A stretch of DNA of 64,000 nt, taken from positions 62,001 through 126,000 of the forward strand of contig JAIXMP010000041.1 in the NCBI GenBank assembly GCA_025677815.1. Direction: 5' to 3'. Of this stretch, positions 32,939 through 46,273 are shown one piece after another (the stretch's first letter is position 1; each line of letters opens with the position of its first letter). The position numbers and the translations under genes are program-made. The notes under the pieces were generated by a model that was given only the letters and a program-made list of their open reading frames with translations, had not been told where the DNA came from and searched no databases. This DNA is from Phascolomyces articulosus. Taxonomy: Eukaryota > Mucoromycota > Mucoromycetes > Mucorales > Lichtheimiaceae.

Positions 32939-35900
32939 TACGTTTTTATAATAAAATATGATATTTTGTTTTTATAAATATATATAAAAATATAAATATA
33001 AAATAATTTATATTTATATCAATATATAATTAGATAGAATGATAATAGATATACAAAAGTGGTGATGGTATGTATGTGGTTGTGCGTTTGGTATAAAGAA
33101 GAAGAAAAAAAGAGAAAAGAAAGAGAAAGAAAGTAAAAAAAAAAAAAAGAGGGGAGAAGAGGAGGATGTGCGGCGGATGAAGGGGGGAGAAATGAGAGAA
33201 AGAGAGCAAAAGTGATTTGAGGGGGTTTATAGTTGTTTAGAATTGGTGATAATAATAAATAAAATGTATGCCAATCTTGCAAAAACGTAGGCGTCGTTGC
33301 GTTTTGCGTTTGTTGGATTAAGGGGGGATATATATAAAGTCTTATATAGAAAAAAAAAGTATAATCCACACGACAGTGCGTTTTGAATGATTATGTTTTA
33401 TATATAGTTATATATAAATATAACAGGAGAAATAAGTAAAAGAAGAAGGAGGTGGTGGTTGTGGTGAAAGGTGGGGATAAATAAGGAGGAGGAGAGAAGA
33501 AGAAGAAGAAAAGACGAAAGGAAAGGCCAACACAACAACAAACAAATTACTATTGAAATAAACGCTGTGGTGAGTGAGTGTATAGCCATAATAACAACAA
33601 ACACACATGCATTGGTCTCCGAAGTTAGTAATATGTGGCACACTGTCTTGAACTGTTTAAGGTAACTACACGTTCCCTTGTAAGTTTGTCGGGATACACA
33701 CACATACTCACTTTTTACATACACACCGCCACTTTCTTTTTTATAAGAAAAAAAAAAAAAAAAGCCGGGTCCTCCTCTGCTTCTTTTTCACTCTGCCTTC
33801 CCATCTCGATTAAAATAATCACACACTAACCCACCTCCTTGTCTTTTGAATAATCCCTAATATATAGAATATAGTGCAATGACCACCATCCAATGTATCT
33901 ATATCCGTACCATGAATATGTTCAATGCATGACATGTGATCCTATCACTTCCTGGGTCCCTTTCTAAGTTTGCATTAATCCCATTTTCTCTTTGAATAGT
34001 AATATGATTAATATTTGTAGGTTGTAGTATTCAGTGGAGTTGTAAAAGATTTCATAAGTTGCACGTTCCATTCTTGTTGTTTTTAGTCCCGCTTTTTCTT
34101 TCTGGTTTTTTTTTATAATCAATAAAATAATAATAGTTATAGCTGTTACTTATTAATTAATCTCTTATTAATCAACTATTTAACTATTTAGTTATAAATA
34201 AGTTGTATATAATAATATATAAAATAGTCGACTAGTAACATATATATTTTATAGACCATTCATCCATCGGCGATCAATTCTTTTACCCCACTTTGTATAT
34301 AAATAAACGAGTTTTTATTTCTGTGTAATCCATTGATTTTCTACTAAAGAAATTTAGTGTAACTGTTGCTTTTTTCATCCATGGATACAAGTAATAATAT
34401 CGTATTATTATTATTTATTATATACAATTCATTAAAGTACATGCATAAAAGTTTTGACAACATTTCAATACTTACTTCACATGTCATCAAACACGTCTTT
34501 TTTTTCTTTCGAGCATCATCATCATAAATTGGCATTTCATGATTACGTTTCAAAAAAAAAAATGAAACAAATTACGAATGAAACGAGTAAAAAGGATTTA
34601 CACACACGCATCGGAGCAAAGGGTTCCGATCCTGTTTTTTTAAGGGCGTACAAAAACAAAATTGAGGAGTTGAGTTGTAAAAAAAAAAAAAAGAAAAATT
34701 ACATGCAAGGAAAAGAAGAACCTTGTCAAACCAATCCATCTTGAAAAAAAAAATATCGATCATCATATTCTTTGTCTGTTTTATCGTGTGATAAGTCTTT
34801 TTTTTTTTTTTTTACTGTATATTATTGTGAAAAAGTATTTATCTTTTTTCATCATCAAATCTCTATCACTCTCCAAATATTCATTCTTTATTATTCATAA
34901 CAAGGTAATATTTAAAATAGGATAGTCTAACAATGCTTATAGAGTTGGAAATATAATAGCTCTCGAATTGGTATCATAGCGTATAACTTGCTTTGTATAA
35001 ATTGGTGTTGTTTTTATGCACGTCCCATTTTAGTACTTGATTATTCTTATTTATGCCAAGAAATGATGATACTTGAAAATTCTGTTTAACAATCCACTCC
35101 TCATAATAATGAATTTAGCATTATAAAATGACACTTCTCCTTGTTTTGTATTGTCAATAATGACAACGCAGGTCTTCATTATCCATTGTCATATAATTGG
35201 ACTAAAACTATATTTATTAGAAACGCTTAAAAAAGAAGGGAGGGTATTGTGGATGCTACGCAAAATTATTTTATTTTTTTGTTATTCAACTCCTTTCTAC
35301 ATATTTATGCATGGAGGAGACATAACGAGAATTTTCTATTATTGCACCAAAAAAAAAAGTATATTATTTATGCATAACGTTTGTCAAAGTAATTATAGAA
35401 CATACACATCATCGATTATTGATTGTTATTGTTTATAAATAATAATAAATACGCGGTAGTACTTATATATATACCCCTTTTTACATATTTTCATTGATAG
35501 ATTTTAATAATATTCACTGATAGATAGTATAAATATATTATAAAAACAAGCATAAAGAAATATGCAAAACATTATTTTGGTAGATAAAAAAGGAGAGAAC
35601 ATTGTCTCAATGATGAACCACCTCCTTGTCAAATAATACATTTTTAGTTTCTTTTTCAGAATCAATAAAGTTTTTTCTTGTAAAATTACATCGATTTTCA
35701 TCCATCAAAGTCCAATAATACAATAGCTGTTACATATATCATATCATTCTTTCCCCTTGATCTATGACGTTACGTTAGAAAAGACAGTAATTTTTGATAA
35801 AAACAGGTCAGTAATATGATGAATTATTGGTTGTATAGTAACAGTTACTTTTTTTTTTCTGTCTGCAATATATAGTTACGTTATGAACTAAATTTGTATC

Positions 35901-37020
35901 AAGTAAAAGTCATATTTGTTTCTTCCTGCATAAACTTTATATCATGACGTATTATGTTTTTTTAAATTATAACATGATTATGCAGGCTGACTTATCTATT
36001 AAATCGTTTCAAATGATACAGGTTTATAATGGGTAGTAGTAAAAACAATCTTTCATTTATTGCCATTTTCTTTCTCAAAATGGAGATAATGATATGCTCA
36101 TATCCTACAATCACAAAATATCAGTCAAAAATTTTAAAACGTTCATGGAACAAGAATATTTATTGGGAATAGGGGACGATAGTAAAAAAAGAAGAAGAAA
36201 ATGCTGCAGGAAATAAGGGGGAAAAGAAAAGGAGACGCGAAGATCATAATTATACTTATTTAGACAACTTACCAAATAAACGAAATTTGGATGATCATTT
36301 TATTATTATACCTTAATGAAAACCAGCTTTGTGGGTGCATTCATCTCCTTTTTTTTTTATATATACAAATATTTTGAGATGAGCCATATAATGGGGTTGA
36401 AAACCATTCAACTATTGGTAGTTTTTATTTTTTGTGCCTGATGTATGGTGTATAAAAATTAACGGTGCGCTTTTTTTTAGAACCACAAGCTTGGATATAA
36501 TAAGTAATATTTAGCCATCTTTTGAAAAGAAGGGTCTTGGATTGGTTAAGCAACCAAGATAAATAAAAAGGAATCAGAAAAGTTTTTGTTGACTCTATTC
36601 TTATTTCGATGTAGAGTCAGTCATTTTCTATATTCTACGTGGGATGATACGAGCATGATAGTAAACTTGCAATGTTACCTCCTTTCGATTAAAATATCTT
36701 AATTATTGAATCAACAGTGGCAATCATTACCTCTATGCAACAATAATCTAGCTAAATATCATATCGCTATGGTTAGAAACAGCTTATATAAACACTGTAC
36801 AATAATACGAAGGATGGATACCATATCATATATGATCATTTGGCATGCTCTGTGACTATTTGCTGAGCGATTTCAGTTTATTACACTAGCAACCTAACTG
36901 ACTATTTTGTATTTTTCTGCTTACCATAAACGATGATCCACAACCATCCTGTTTATTGCTGCTTGAGCCCCAGCTTCCAATATCTATTATTTTCCACCCT
37001 TTTATACTCCCAGTCGTATA
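32939..37020. other. Long divergent intergenic region, low complexity
   Basis: 4.1 kb between the starts of the GAS2 gene (minus) and the TPR/F-box gene (plus). It has strand-biased purine blocks (33100-33210, 33420-33540), long A/T runs (33751-33764, 34679-34692, 34797-34812) and many short frames with no motif. No gene or RNA is supported. Confidence 0.5.
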
Positions 37021-39359
37021 ATGCCCATTAGTAAAAATCCAAAGACTAATGACGAGAATACATTGTTTCACACCGGGATCGTACACGATACTCCTCTTTC
37101 TCCTTCTTCAGCAATAGCAATCAAATTTGAACAGGGCAGAGACGCGTTTAATTTCAAAAAGTATGCAGAAGCATTCGAACATAGTGATGCTGTAGTCCAT
37201 GCCATTCGTGACCAATATATAAATGCGCTCGAACTTCGTGCTTCAGCATTAGGCAGAATGGCTAATTTCAAAGCAGCTACCAACGATGTCAAAACCATCA
37301 TACACATCGCTCCTTCCTCGCCGGTAGGATATTTGTGTCATGGCGAATTATTCTCGATGCGTGGGAACCAACGACAGGCTATCCAGGTGTATAACGAAGG
37401 ACTCTTACATATGAAAACAGAAGAGGATCGAGCGAAACTGAAACATGCTCGCGCTTTCGCCATCAATAAAAGAAATAAACGATTCGATATTTTTTCAAAA
37501 CTTCCATATGACATGATCCACATTATACTATCTTATCTGGATATTCAGAAACGATTTAGAATACTTGATGTATCAAAAGCATGGCATGATAGGGTGTCTG
37601 GATGTTCATCAGTATGGTCAAAACTTATTGTTAGTAAACATACCCGATTATCTTCTTCTATTGCAAAGGAGATATCCCTGATTACCGTTGTCAGTCATCA
37701 CGTCAAGAGTTTAACATTAATGGATTTGCAAGATACTTCTTTTTTTGAAGCTGTATTATCTCTAATGGAAAACGGTAGTTTTACTCGATTGGAAGAACTT
37801 TTTATTAACAGTAAGAGTTTTTTTTTATTTTTTATTTTTTATTTTTATTTTTTTACATTTAACGAATTGTAGAAACACATCGATATGAAATAGATTGTAT
37901 GATGGATGGAAAAGAAAAAATGGGATGGGAATGGGATTATATTGTATAGAAATCTAGTTTATTTTAATGAAGATTATTACCTTATCTGTAAATAGCGTGT
38001 TTGATACCTAGTACGCAAAAACTCGTAAATGCACTTTCACGTACAGCTTCCACATTAAAAGATATCATTCTTGCAACAAACTATCGAGACAACAAGATGA
38101 GCTTACCGTTAGAGATTCCACTCAATACTTTGCTTATTATATGTCCCAATCTACAATCGTTGAATCAAAATTATATTGGTTCTATCAAATTTGAAGAAGA
38201 AAAGAGTGTAGTAACCGCAGGTGGCTCTTATTACGACCCTAGAACACCATTTATCAATAAGGCTCTGACAACTCTTCAACTTGGTTTTGAACATGTTGGT
38301 ATAGCAGACCTGAAATGGATTTACGATACATGTCCTCGATTATGTCGGCTGATTATTTTTGGATGCCAATCTACGACATTGAATAAGATTTATGGTCTTT
38401 TCCAGAAACGAGTGGAACGTCTTTGTTTTGGTATAAATTTATATGAAGTATATAATAATGATGACAACAAAGATAGGGTAGAGTATCATGGCTCTTCTAC
38501 AGGGATATCATCGGAAATACAAAATACATCCAACACCATCACCACCACCGTTAATAATACTAAAAAAGCATTCACGGGTATACTAGAAGTTGCTGTACGC
38601 ATTGATAATCCAAGCAACTTTATATCCCTTTTCAAAAACGAGTGTACCATGATGCGCACATTACGATTACAAATTCACCTTCCTTGGGATTTGACCCGTG
38701 AAGAAGAGAGAACAGAATGGCAATCCTTATTAACAAATATTTCCCATTTCAACAATCTTCGACTACTCGATATTTGCAGAGTCAATGATAGAATATGTTC
38801 CTCCGTCATCGTGCCTCTTTTACAAAAAGCCCCCAACCTGCATCAACTAAGATTTTATACACCTTCCACACTTGTGGGACAAGAAGTAATGACGACGATT
38901 GCCAATATACAATATTTACAAAAATTGGAAATTTCTGAATGTTCCTCTACGGATCAAGACATGCAGACTTTGTTTCGTGCTTTGGCCGCAAAGGGAAACG
39001 CATCCACCTTGGAACATCTTTGTATTATTTATAATGATCACTTTTCCATGGATGGTATTGTCGATGCGATTGCTGCTATTTCATCATTACGTTATATTGA
39101 ATTGGAAGCTGTGGATGGACTCACTGAAAAAGGAATGGGCTTGTTATGCAAAAAATTGAAAGACCATTCTTGTATTCGATCCATCAAACTTTCTCATTTG
39201 GATTATTGTGTGGATGATACAACACTCCAAGCTCTGGCTGAAATCAAACGTCTCGATTGTCTGCATTTGGTAGGATTATATAAAATTACTCGTGCTGGTT
39301 TGAATGTTTTTACGGGTACCTCTGTCAAATTAAACATAAAATCATGTAAATTAAAATAA
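37021..39359 (+). CDS. TPR/F-box/LRR protein, paralog 1 (Dia2/Pof3-like architecture)
   Basis: Predicted SCF substrate receptor. Exons 37021-37810 and 37996-39359 are joined across a 185-bp intron (A|GTAAGA..AAATAG|CG), giving about 717 aa. Residues 35-150 are TPR-like helices (ALGRMANFKAATNDVKTII, GELFSMRGNQRQAIQVYNEG). An F-box follows at about 155-205 (FDIFSKLPYDMIHIILSYLD, ILDVSKAWHDRV). The rest is leucine-rich repeats, ending LHLVGLYKITRAGLNVFTGT. The TPR, F-box, LRR order is that of yeast Dia2 and fission-yeast Pof3, receptors acting on the replisome. Orthology is not shown, and Mucorales carry several such genes. The splice choice is supported by paralog 2, which is split at the same place. 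Confidence 0.85.
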
Positions 39360-40705
39360 TAATAATAATAATAAAACCATTATATTTTTTAAAGTGTTTT
39401 TTTATGTTTTGCATGCTGTAATGCACTACATATTTTAAGGTGATAAGGGAATCTCTATTTTATGATACACATCAGTAGAATGTGAAAAGAGGCTGATAGG
39501 ACAAATGTTTTGTACAATGAGATGGCTTTTTTTGTCTGTGAGAATTATGTTATATATGAATATTCTTTTCGCGCATCTTTTTTTCTTTTTTGACAAATGC
39601 TGTACTTTGTCTTTCTATATAACAGAACTTTTTAAATATCGAATGTCTACTAAAATTTGGTTTTTCTTCAGGTATATACAGCTCTGTTCTTCTTGTTTTG
39701 TATCCAGGATTGAAAACTTTTCCATGAAAGATGAAACTATCAATTGTAAGGTTCTTCCCATTACATACGTATCTTGCAATATCCTATATGAATATATATA
39801 TAGCTGCTAGACTCGGGGTGTTTTATTTACAAAATCGGGAAAATGGTACCAGTGGTGTTTTATTTCCTACATTCGCCCCAAGTAAGCATTGAAATATATG
39901 TGTAAATGGTAACAGTGCGGGAGGGATGTCCAAAACAATCTTGAAAGGCCCCTCAGCATCATTCAATGCTTGTACAGCTTTGAGCATTTTTTCCGATGAG
40001 GAGCATGGATAACTATAAGGAATAACTATAATAATTGAAACTCCAGGTAATAAATAAATAATTGCTATTGAAGATGTGAGTAGCACTATCCTGTATGTTT
40101 CTGAACCTTTTAATTCCATATTATAAGTAGAAATTTTACTTTTATTGACAAGGATGCCACCCACAACCGGCTGTCAAGCACCTAGTTTGAGCATACCATT
40201 GAGTATGTAGCGCACACCTTTTACCAGTCTTAATCAAGCCTTATTAAGGTCCATCTTATATTTTAGGGTATTCAATTTCTGTGACTAGGATGATAAGTGC
40301 TTGCGCAATCCATTAACATATAAGCAATAGTCAAATTTTGGATCCTTCCATTCCTGAAGGTTTATATTCGCTCTATATATATATCAATAAAACATTCGAC
40401 CAACCAAATGTTCATGATTACTTCAATATTTTTTTAGTACACTCTCAGTCACTTATCAAACAGGATTCACTGACGGTTCAAAATAAAATATGAGTTCGAG
40501 AAGGGGCGGTAATACAATGTGCAAGTACGAACCTTCTCCAGCCATGTTATATCACCCATTGATGAGTATGAGCAATAATATATTGAATGAAAACATATTA
40601 CACATTTTTTTGATAGTATATTTAGATGACAAATGATTATGCTATATCTATGACTGTAAAAATGAAAAGTGCTCATTTACTTCGGTTGCCAACAATGAAA
40701 ATATT
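39360..40705. other. Intergenic, no supportable gene
   Basis: Begins with an (AAT)n run right after the stop codon, which may include a poly-A signal. The remainder holds only short frames without recognisable motifs. Confidence 0.4.
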
Positions 40706-42087
40706 ATCCGCCAAATCCCCAAGTTCCTCCAGTGCCAATATCCTGGGTATATGACACAGAAGTGGAGTATCCAAAACAGTTGGTGATCTTTTGCGACCTT
40801 GTATGCAAAATTCAGTTGGTCCAAAACGATTTCAAAAAATACTACGTGAACTTCACAAGCTCAAACATGCCAGATCAGAATTCCAGCATCTTAACGCAGC
40901 AGTGTATCGAACTGAGAATCCAACAATTGATCTCAAATAGCAACAATGTATTACGTTCTTTCTCCGATTTCGATGATAAAAATGGATATGGTGGATTTAT
41001 ACCTTCACCTCAGTATTTTCGTTCCTTTTACACAAGCTACACCGAAGAAATTCGACATTTACTTGACAAACAAATGATGGTTCTTGACGCAAAATATCTA
41101 AAGATGATCATCCCTTCAAAATCATTAAACTGATTGGAAAAGTTGATGGTGCACCGATATTCACAGCATTAATATACCATTCTTAACGAATATGAAGAAG
41201 TACGATTACAATTTCTTGTGCCAACAAAATCACTTTCCCATTGAAAATATGCTTTCAATGCTGTACGATGCTCGCTCGATTTCTATGGCCATGGTCAACC
41301 AGAAATATTTTTTACAGATAATGTAAGAGATGACAAGAATATTCTGGAAGACGTTTTTCCTTCATTGAATGAAACTCTCCAACCTGTAACGGACCCTGAA
41401 CCGGGTAAAGTCGTGGATCATAGCCAGTACCCAAAACTGACAATCCCTGGAGATAGTGTAGAAATCCGTTGTATAAATGAAGTTGATGAAATAGCTTCTG
41501 CCGCTCAAAAATTGCTTGATCTCATCAAAACACCCACCTCCAGTACTTCAGAACCCACACAGTCCAAGCAAATAGTAGTTGGTTTTGATTGTGAGTGGCC
41601 TACCGACCCTACAACCCATGCGCCGGGAAAGCTTGCTACAATACAAATTACCTACAACAACATTGTTGATATATATTGTGTTCACCACTTGGATGTGCTA
41701 CCTCAACCACTGATAGATGTTTTATCTAATTCAAATATTATCAAGATTGGACGTGCAATACAAGGTGATATGAATAAGATTGAGCGTGACTTTGCGCTTG
41801 TTTCCGGTACTTGTATTGGAGGATATGATATTGCTAGATTTTCCAAAGAACGAGGAGTAATTGACACACAAAGAATAAGCTTGCCTGAAATCTGCGCCCG
41901 GGTTTTGGAACGGTTTTTGCCAAAAGATAACAATATTCGACTCAGTGATTGGGGTGCTACGGAATTATCTGACACGCAAAAGGAATATGCTGCATTAGAT
42001 ACTTGGGCTGGTCTACAAATTTATCACAAATTAAAACAGAATGAAGTAATAGGAAAGCGTATAAAATCATCCAGGTGGGGGTCATAG
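40706..42087 (+). pseudogene. Transposase-like gene with C-terminal DEDDy exonuclease domain, frameshifted
   Basis: Reading across three frames gives ISWVYDTEVEYPKQLVIFCD, FIPSPQYFRSFYTSYTEE, KLIGKVDGAPIFTAL, EVRLQFLVPTKSLSH, FFTDNV and LEDVFPSLNETL. At least two frameshifts (near 41130 and 41175) and one stop (about 41243) lie between 41100 and 41365. From 41365 to 42087 the frame is intact for 240 codons and forms a WRN/RNase D-type 3'-5' exonuclease domain: VVGFDCEW (D75, E77), a second Asp at 135 in GRAIQGD, and YAALD (Y208, D212), so the DEDDy set is present. The FFTDN segment suggests an RNase H-fold transposase. I recall similar fused proteins in fungal repeats; the exact superfamily is not assigned. 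Confidence 0.6.
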
Positions 42088-42099
42088 TGGAGATATCGG

Positions 42100-42706
42100 A
42101 AACGTTGACTATACACTTTTCGCTGATATACTACTGCAGCACAACGCATTATCATTTCCCAAACCAAAAAGATACCGCATCCACCTACAAACGCAACAGA
42201 CGAAATATCCACAACACAGTTACACCAGATGGAATAGCTTTTGGTCCACCAAAATGGACCACACAATACGCAACATTATATTCCGATTCTTTCATTCAAC
42301 AATTCCTTATGGAAACCTATTACACAGAATCAGTCCATCATTCGTAACATCTCCACACTGCCGCATATGCCAACATCCTACAGAATCGCTCAACCACTTT
42401 CTGATCTGGTGTCCAAAAAAGAAACAAGTTTGGTTCCTAGCTTGGCACCACCTCTTCCATACACATCCACCGCTATACGCGATACTTCAGTCAATAACCA
42501 AAAATGCTAGAGTACAACATCAAATACCAAATGAAAAATTTCTACCCATATGTTCTTATATACTACTTCATATTTGGCGAGCTCACTGAGCAACTGTTTT
42601 TGACGAAAAACACTTTATCCCTTAACAAATTGCTACAACACCAATAAACGCCATCACAACCCATATTAAATTATAAATTATAAACTATACAAAAAAAAAA
42701 AAAAAA
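42100..42706 (+). mobile_element. 5'-truncated LINE fragment with A16 tail
   Basis: The frame at 42254-42589 has the zinc-binding motif typical of the C-terminus of non-LTR reverse transcriptases: CRICQHPTESLNHFLIWCP (C-x2-C-x7-H-x4-C), then VWFLAWHHLFH and ICSYILLHIWRAH. After about 100 bp of 3' UTR the copy ends in sixteen A residues at 42691-42706. It starts just behind the exonuclease pseudogene. The 3' UTR differs from the LINE at 24.9 kb, so this is another family. No target duplication was found. Confidence 0.7.
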
Positions 42707-43379
42707 GAAGAAAATATTAATCACATTGCAAGACCCTCCCCCTTTTATTCTAGTCATACATCTCTTATCTCTTTGTAATATTATCACTTGAAGCAGCAAT
42801 GACATCACTTCCATTGAACATGTTATTGTAATTTTTAATAAAACGGAGTTCCAACCAAACTCCAAGTGAAAATATCTTATGTCAACAAGACACCAGGTTG
42901 TTTAAATTCAAAGTATGAGTTACTCAAATCCAGTATTGAGTTATATCAGCACTTTATTTTTATTTTTATTTTTATTATTTCATGTTATTTTTTGTTCTTA
43001 TATGGTCCACAAAAAATGTTTATCCTCATTTGAATAAACCGGTCATTATCACCATATCAAACGTTTCTAATAATGCATAATTAGTTAAAGAGGCAATGCG
43101 GCACCAGGTAAAGACCAGTATCTACCTCAAAGCCTAAGCTTATAGATATTTTTTATAAAGAGAAGAAAAATAGATATGCATAGTAAGTCATCACTTATTC
43201 AAGACTCTAGACAATATGAAAATCCCTCTGAACTTGTGACGTGATATAGATTTTCTGAAGAAAAACATATCAATGTACAATGATATTGCATCATTTACAT
43301 TTTGACAATAGCAACAACAATGTCGGATGTAATGGTCAGTTTATAACTTATGTCATTTATTATATTCTAAAGGAGTAGC

Positions 43380-43619
43380 ATGTGTGATAATGATGCCCTT
43401 CCTTTTTTACTCGAAAAAGACATCGCAGCAAAGTTGATTTACATAAGAACTACCAGAAAAATATATTTGTTGTCAGGTAGTAGTAAGACTTACATATTTA
43501 TCTATTGTCACTGCCCGTGGGCGACACATATTTTTGAAGTATCAATGTATTGTTTTTTTTTTCATTCATATTACGTCATAATACAAAAGTCTCTTTTCAT
43601 TTTGCATTCTAAGAGTTGA
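43380..43619 (+). CDS. Small conserved ORF upstream of HET gene 2
   Basis: Starts MCDNDALPFLLEKDIAAKLI and continues RTTRKIYLLSGSSKTYIF. It is the counterpart of the 46-codon ORF at 21643, but the stop there (after CHCG) is lost by small changes, so this frame runs to 79 codons. No known family. Whether it is translated is unknown. Confidence 0.25.
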   Translation: MCDNDALPFLLEKDIAAKLIYIRTTRKIYLLSGSSKTYIFIYCHCPWATHIFEVSMYCFFFHSYYVIIQKSLFILHSKS

Positions 43620-44686
43620 ATGAACATATCCATTGTTTGTATCTGAAAGTCTAACAAAGATTCTTACAACAAAGGTCATATTCTCATTATGCTTTTTATT
43701 GAACTGATTTCATTATCTGATTTAAACAATGGACATAATCGTAATGGTCCTTTTTCAGTTTGTTGACAGCACTGCATTTAAAAAGTATAAAAAGCCTTGA
43801 GTAGAATACCCACTAATAGCAATATCTTTTGTCTGTTGTTGTATAACTGCTGCACCAAATGCTTCCCACTTTATTGATCCTTCTCTTTTTCCCTTAGTCA
43901 AGTTGAAAAAATAATACAAATACCCAGCACAAGATGTTGTCTTTATATTAACGTCCACGGAAGTTTATTACTGGATGAATTATGGTATGTATGAATTCTT
44001 AAGAAGTATCAAATCTAGAGTGGCTATGGTTTCTTTTGGTTGGTTTTAGAGTTTGGGCTTATCCCCTAGAATATTATTGTTTTGTGTAACCTTGTTTCTG
44101 TATTGCATAAAGACATGTAGATGAAATGAAGCTGGTTTTTTTTATTGTTTTACTTTAATCAACTATAAGTTTATGATCTTACTTTACAGTCATTCAGCAG
44201 CAGTGAATTAAACATTCGACGACATGATTAAAAAAATTCATATTATGAAAGTCGATTTGACGAAAAAAAAAGTAAAGAACAGTAAATATTCTTTTCTTTA
44301 CTTAATCGTCTGCATATAAACAAATACGTACTACTCAATATTTTTTTTTGTTTATAGAGTGCTCTTTCAAGTTTTGGCGGAGCTACTCGTAACTGTCACA
44401 CTAGTTTAGTGAGAAAAAAGGTATATTTATAAGCCTTATGTACTTCTTTATTTTCATTTTCTATTTACCATTTCCATCACAATCCTTCGTTCGATAGAAA
44501 ATTCTTAATAGAACGCGTATCTACTACCACTAAAATCTATCACCATTGTATACTCTCTTGCAATTTTTCCTATGTACCGTTCGTTTCTTCTTTATCTGTG
44601 CGTAAATGCCTCTCTTTTTTATTTCTGTTATCTACGGTTATATAGAAACTAATTTATCATACTTTTTTTATGTAATCATAGAAATA

Positions 44687-46273
44687 ATGTATATTACCTA
44701 CGAGACGGCTCAATATTCTTCGAATGACACAAGGAAACTCGCTAAACGTCCCCAACCACCTATAACAATCCCCAATGATTTGCCCATACCAGACTTTATG
44801 CCTACCAAACTTGTTCGTATTTCTGACATGAAAGTAGTTGATGGATATCAAGTCAACAAAGGTTACTGCGCATTATCGTATTCATGGAATCAATCTGGAG
44901 ATATTTTACTTGATGAAAAAACTGGAAAATACGTACGAATCGATGAAGGCGAACACAAGATTATTTCATACGACGATATTTTTCCCAATATGATTATTCC
45001 TAAATACAAGATACCTTTTACTGATGATTATGTGTATTTGTATGAAAAAAGTAAACTGTCAAAAATATATCAGGTTTTGGAGATCATGGATTATCAAAAT
45101 TACTACTTTTCAAAAACGATTCAATACGTCAAATTTGAAGGCATCATTCAGCAAATATGTCAGCAATTCAACATCAAATATAGATGGTACGACCAATTAT
45201 GCATCAATCAAAACAATAAAGATGAAAAACAACATGAAATACGTAACATGCATTATATATATGAAAATGCTTATTGCACCGTTGCACTTGTACCTGAATA
45301 CTCTCTTCAAAATTCTTTAAGTATAGTCACACAACAATATTTCAAACGTTTATGGACTTTAGAAGAAGTAATGAAATCAAAAAGATTATTATATGTCGGC
45401 AGAAATATGCATAAATATGGAGATAGTATACAATTTGAAACAGAGGATATTACAAAATCCTCTTCTGAACTCAGCGTTCCGCAAATTCTATTTGATGCAC
45501 ATCTACGAACAAGCACCAAAGATCACGACCGTGTTTTCGCACTCATCCATCTTTTCCCGGAACTTATCGACAAAATCAACATTGATTACGACCAACCATA
45601 TGAAGACTTGATGATTCAATTTTATGGTCTTTTAGCAAAAAAAGACATCAGCATTTTGATTTTTGGAAATAATTTTTATTATAATTCGACAATCGAAAAA
45701 TACAAGTTTTTGCCATCATGGACCGGTGTTAATGGTAAACACTTTCCGTTTGATATAACAACCTTATTTCAAAATTACGATATAACTGGAAAAACCATAC
45801 ATGCTACAACTACTTTTGCTACAAACAACCAATCCATTGATGATGACAATTTAACCATACGAGAAGAAGATATACCACCAATTCCTGACTATACCAATTA
45901 TGCTCGTGATAAACGAATATATCATTTGTTTATACTTGTTCAACTATCTAAAGCAAAAGAAATGAAAAGAATCGATTTGGATTATGATGGTTACTATTGG
46001 AATTTTGCTAGAAAATCATTTTTCGATAAAATCTCTAAAGAACTTCAACAACTATCAAGATTCGTGAAGATAAAAAAGGAAAACTTGTGCTGGTGTAACA
46101 TAGAAAGTGATGAATATCGAAAGGTTTCAGAAGTTGATTTTGATTTGACGGACAGTTTGGATGACTCTTCTGCACAATATGTCATCCTTTCTGGAATTTT
46201 ATTTAAAACAAGAATTTCTACCGATTGGTTCTACCCAGTCATAAAAAAAAAAGAAAGGAGAAGAATATTATAA
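44687..46273 (+). CDS. HET-domain protein, copy 2, with C-terminal frameshift
   Basis: Paralog of the 22915-24561 gene. The HET motifs are all present (YCALSYSWNQSGDILLDEK, YRWYDQLCINQNNK, IRNMHYIYENAYCTVALVPE, RLWTLEEVMKSKRLLYVGRN). The methionine at 44687 is chosen because similarity starts there; an in-frame upstream ATG at 44606 has no counterpart in copy 1. The frame shifts at a run of ten A (46243-46252) and stops at 46273. In copy 1 the matching tract keeps frame for about 30 more codons. The lost tail is still readable in the next frame downstream to a TAA at about 46353, so the shift is recent or a homopolymer sequencing error. The HET domain itself is untouched. Copy 2 has an insertion near residue 105 relative to copy 1. 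Confidence 0.8.
   Translation: MYITYETAQYSSNDTRKLAKRPQPPITIPNDLPIPDFMPTKLVRISDMKVVDGYQVNKGYCALSYSWNQSGDILLDEKTGKYVRIDEGEHKIISYDDIFPNMIIPKYKIPFTDDYVYLYEKSKLSKIYQVLEIMDYQNYYFSKTIQYVKFEGIIQQICQQFNIKYRWYDQLCINQNNKDEKQHEIRNMHYIYENAYCTVALVPEYSLQNSLSIVTQQYFKRLWTLEEVMKSKRLLYVGRNMHKYGDSIQFETEDITKSSSELSVPQILFDAHLRTSTKDHDRVFALIHLFPELIDKINIDYDQPYEDLMIQFYGLLAKKDISILIFGNNFYYNSTIEKYKFLPSWTGVNGKHFPFDITTLFQNYDITGKTIHATTTFATNNQSIDDDNLTIREEDIPPIPDYTNYARDKRIYHLFILVQLSKAKEMKRIDLDYDGYYWNFARKSFFDKISKELQQLSRFVKIKKENLCWCNIESDEYRKVSEVDFDLTDSLDDSSAQYVILSGILFKTRISTDWFYPVIKKKERRRIL

Noticed and set aside
44606..44686. Upstream in-frame start for HET copy 2
   Set aside because: No counterpart in copy 1, and the 27 extra residues are from T-rich DNA; similarity begins at 44687.
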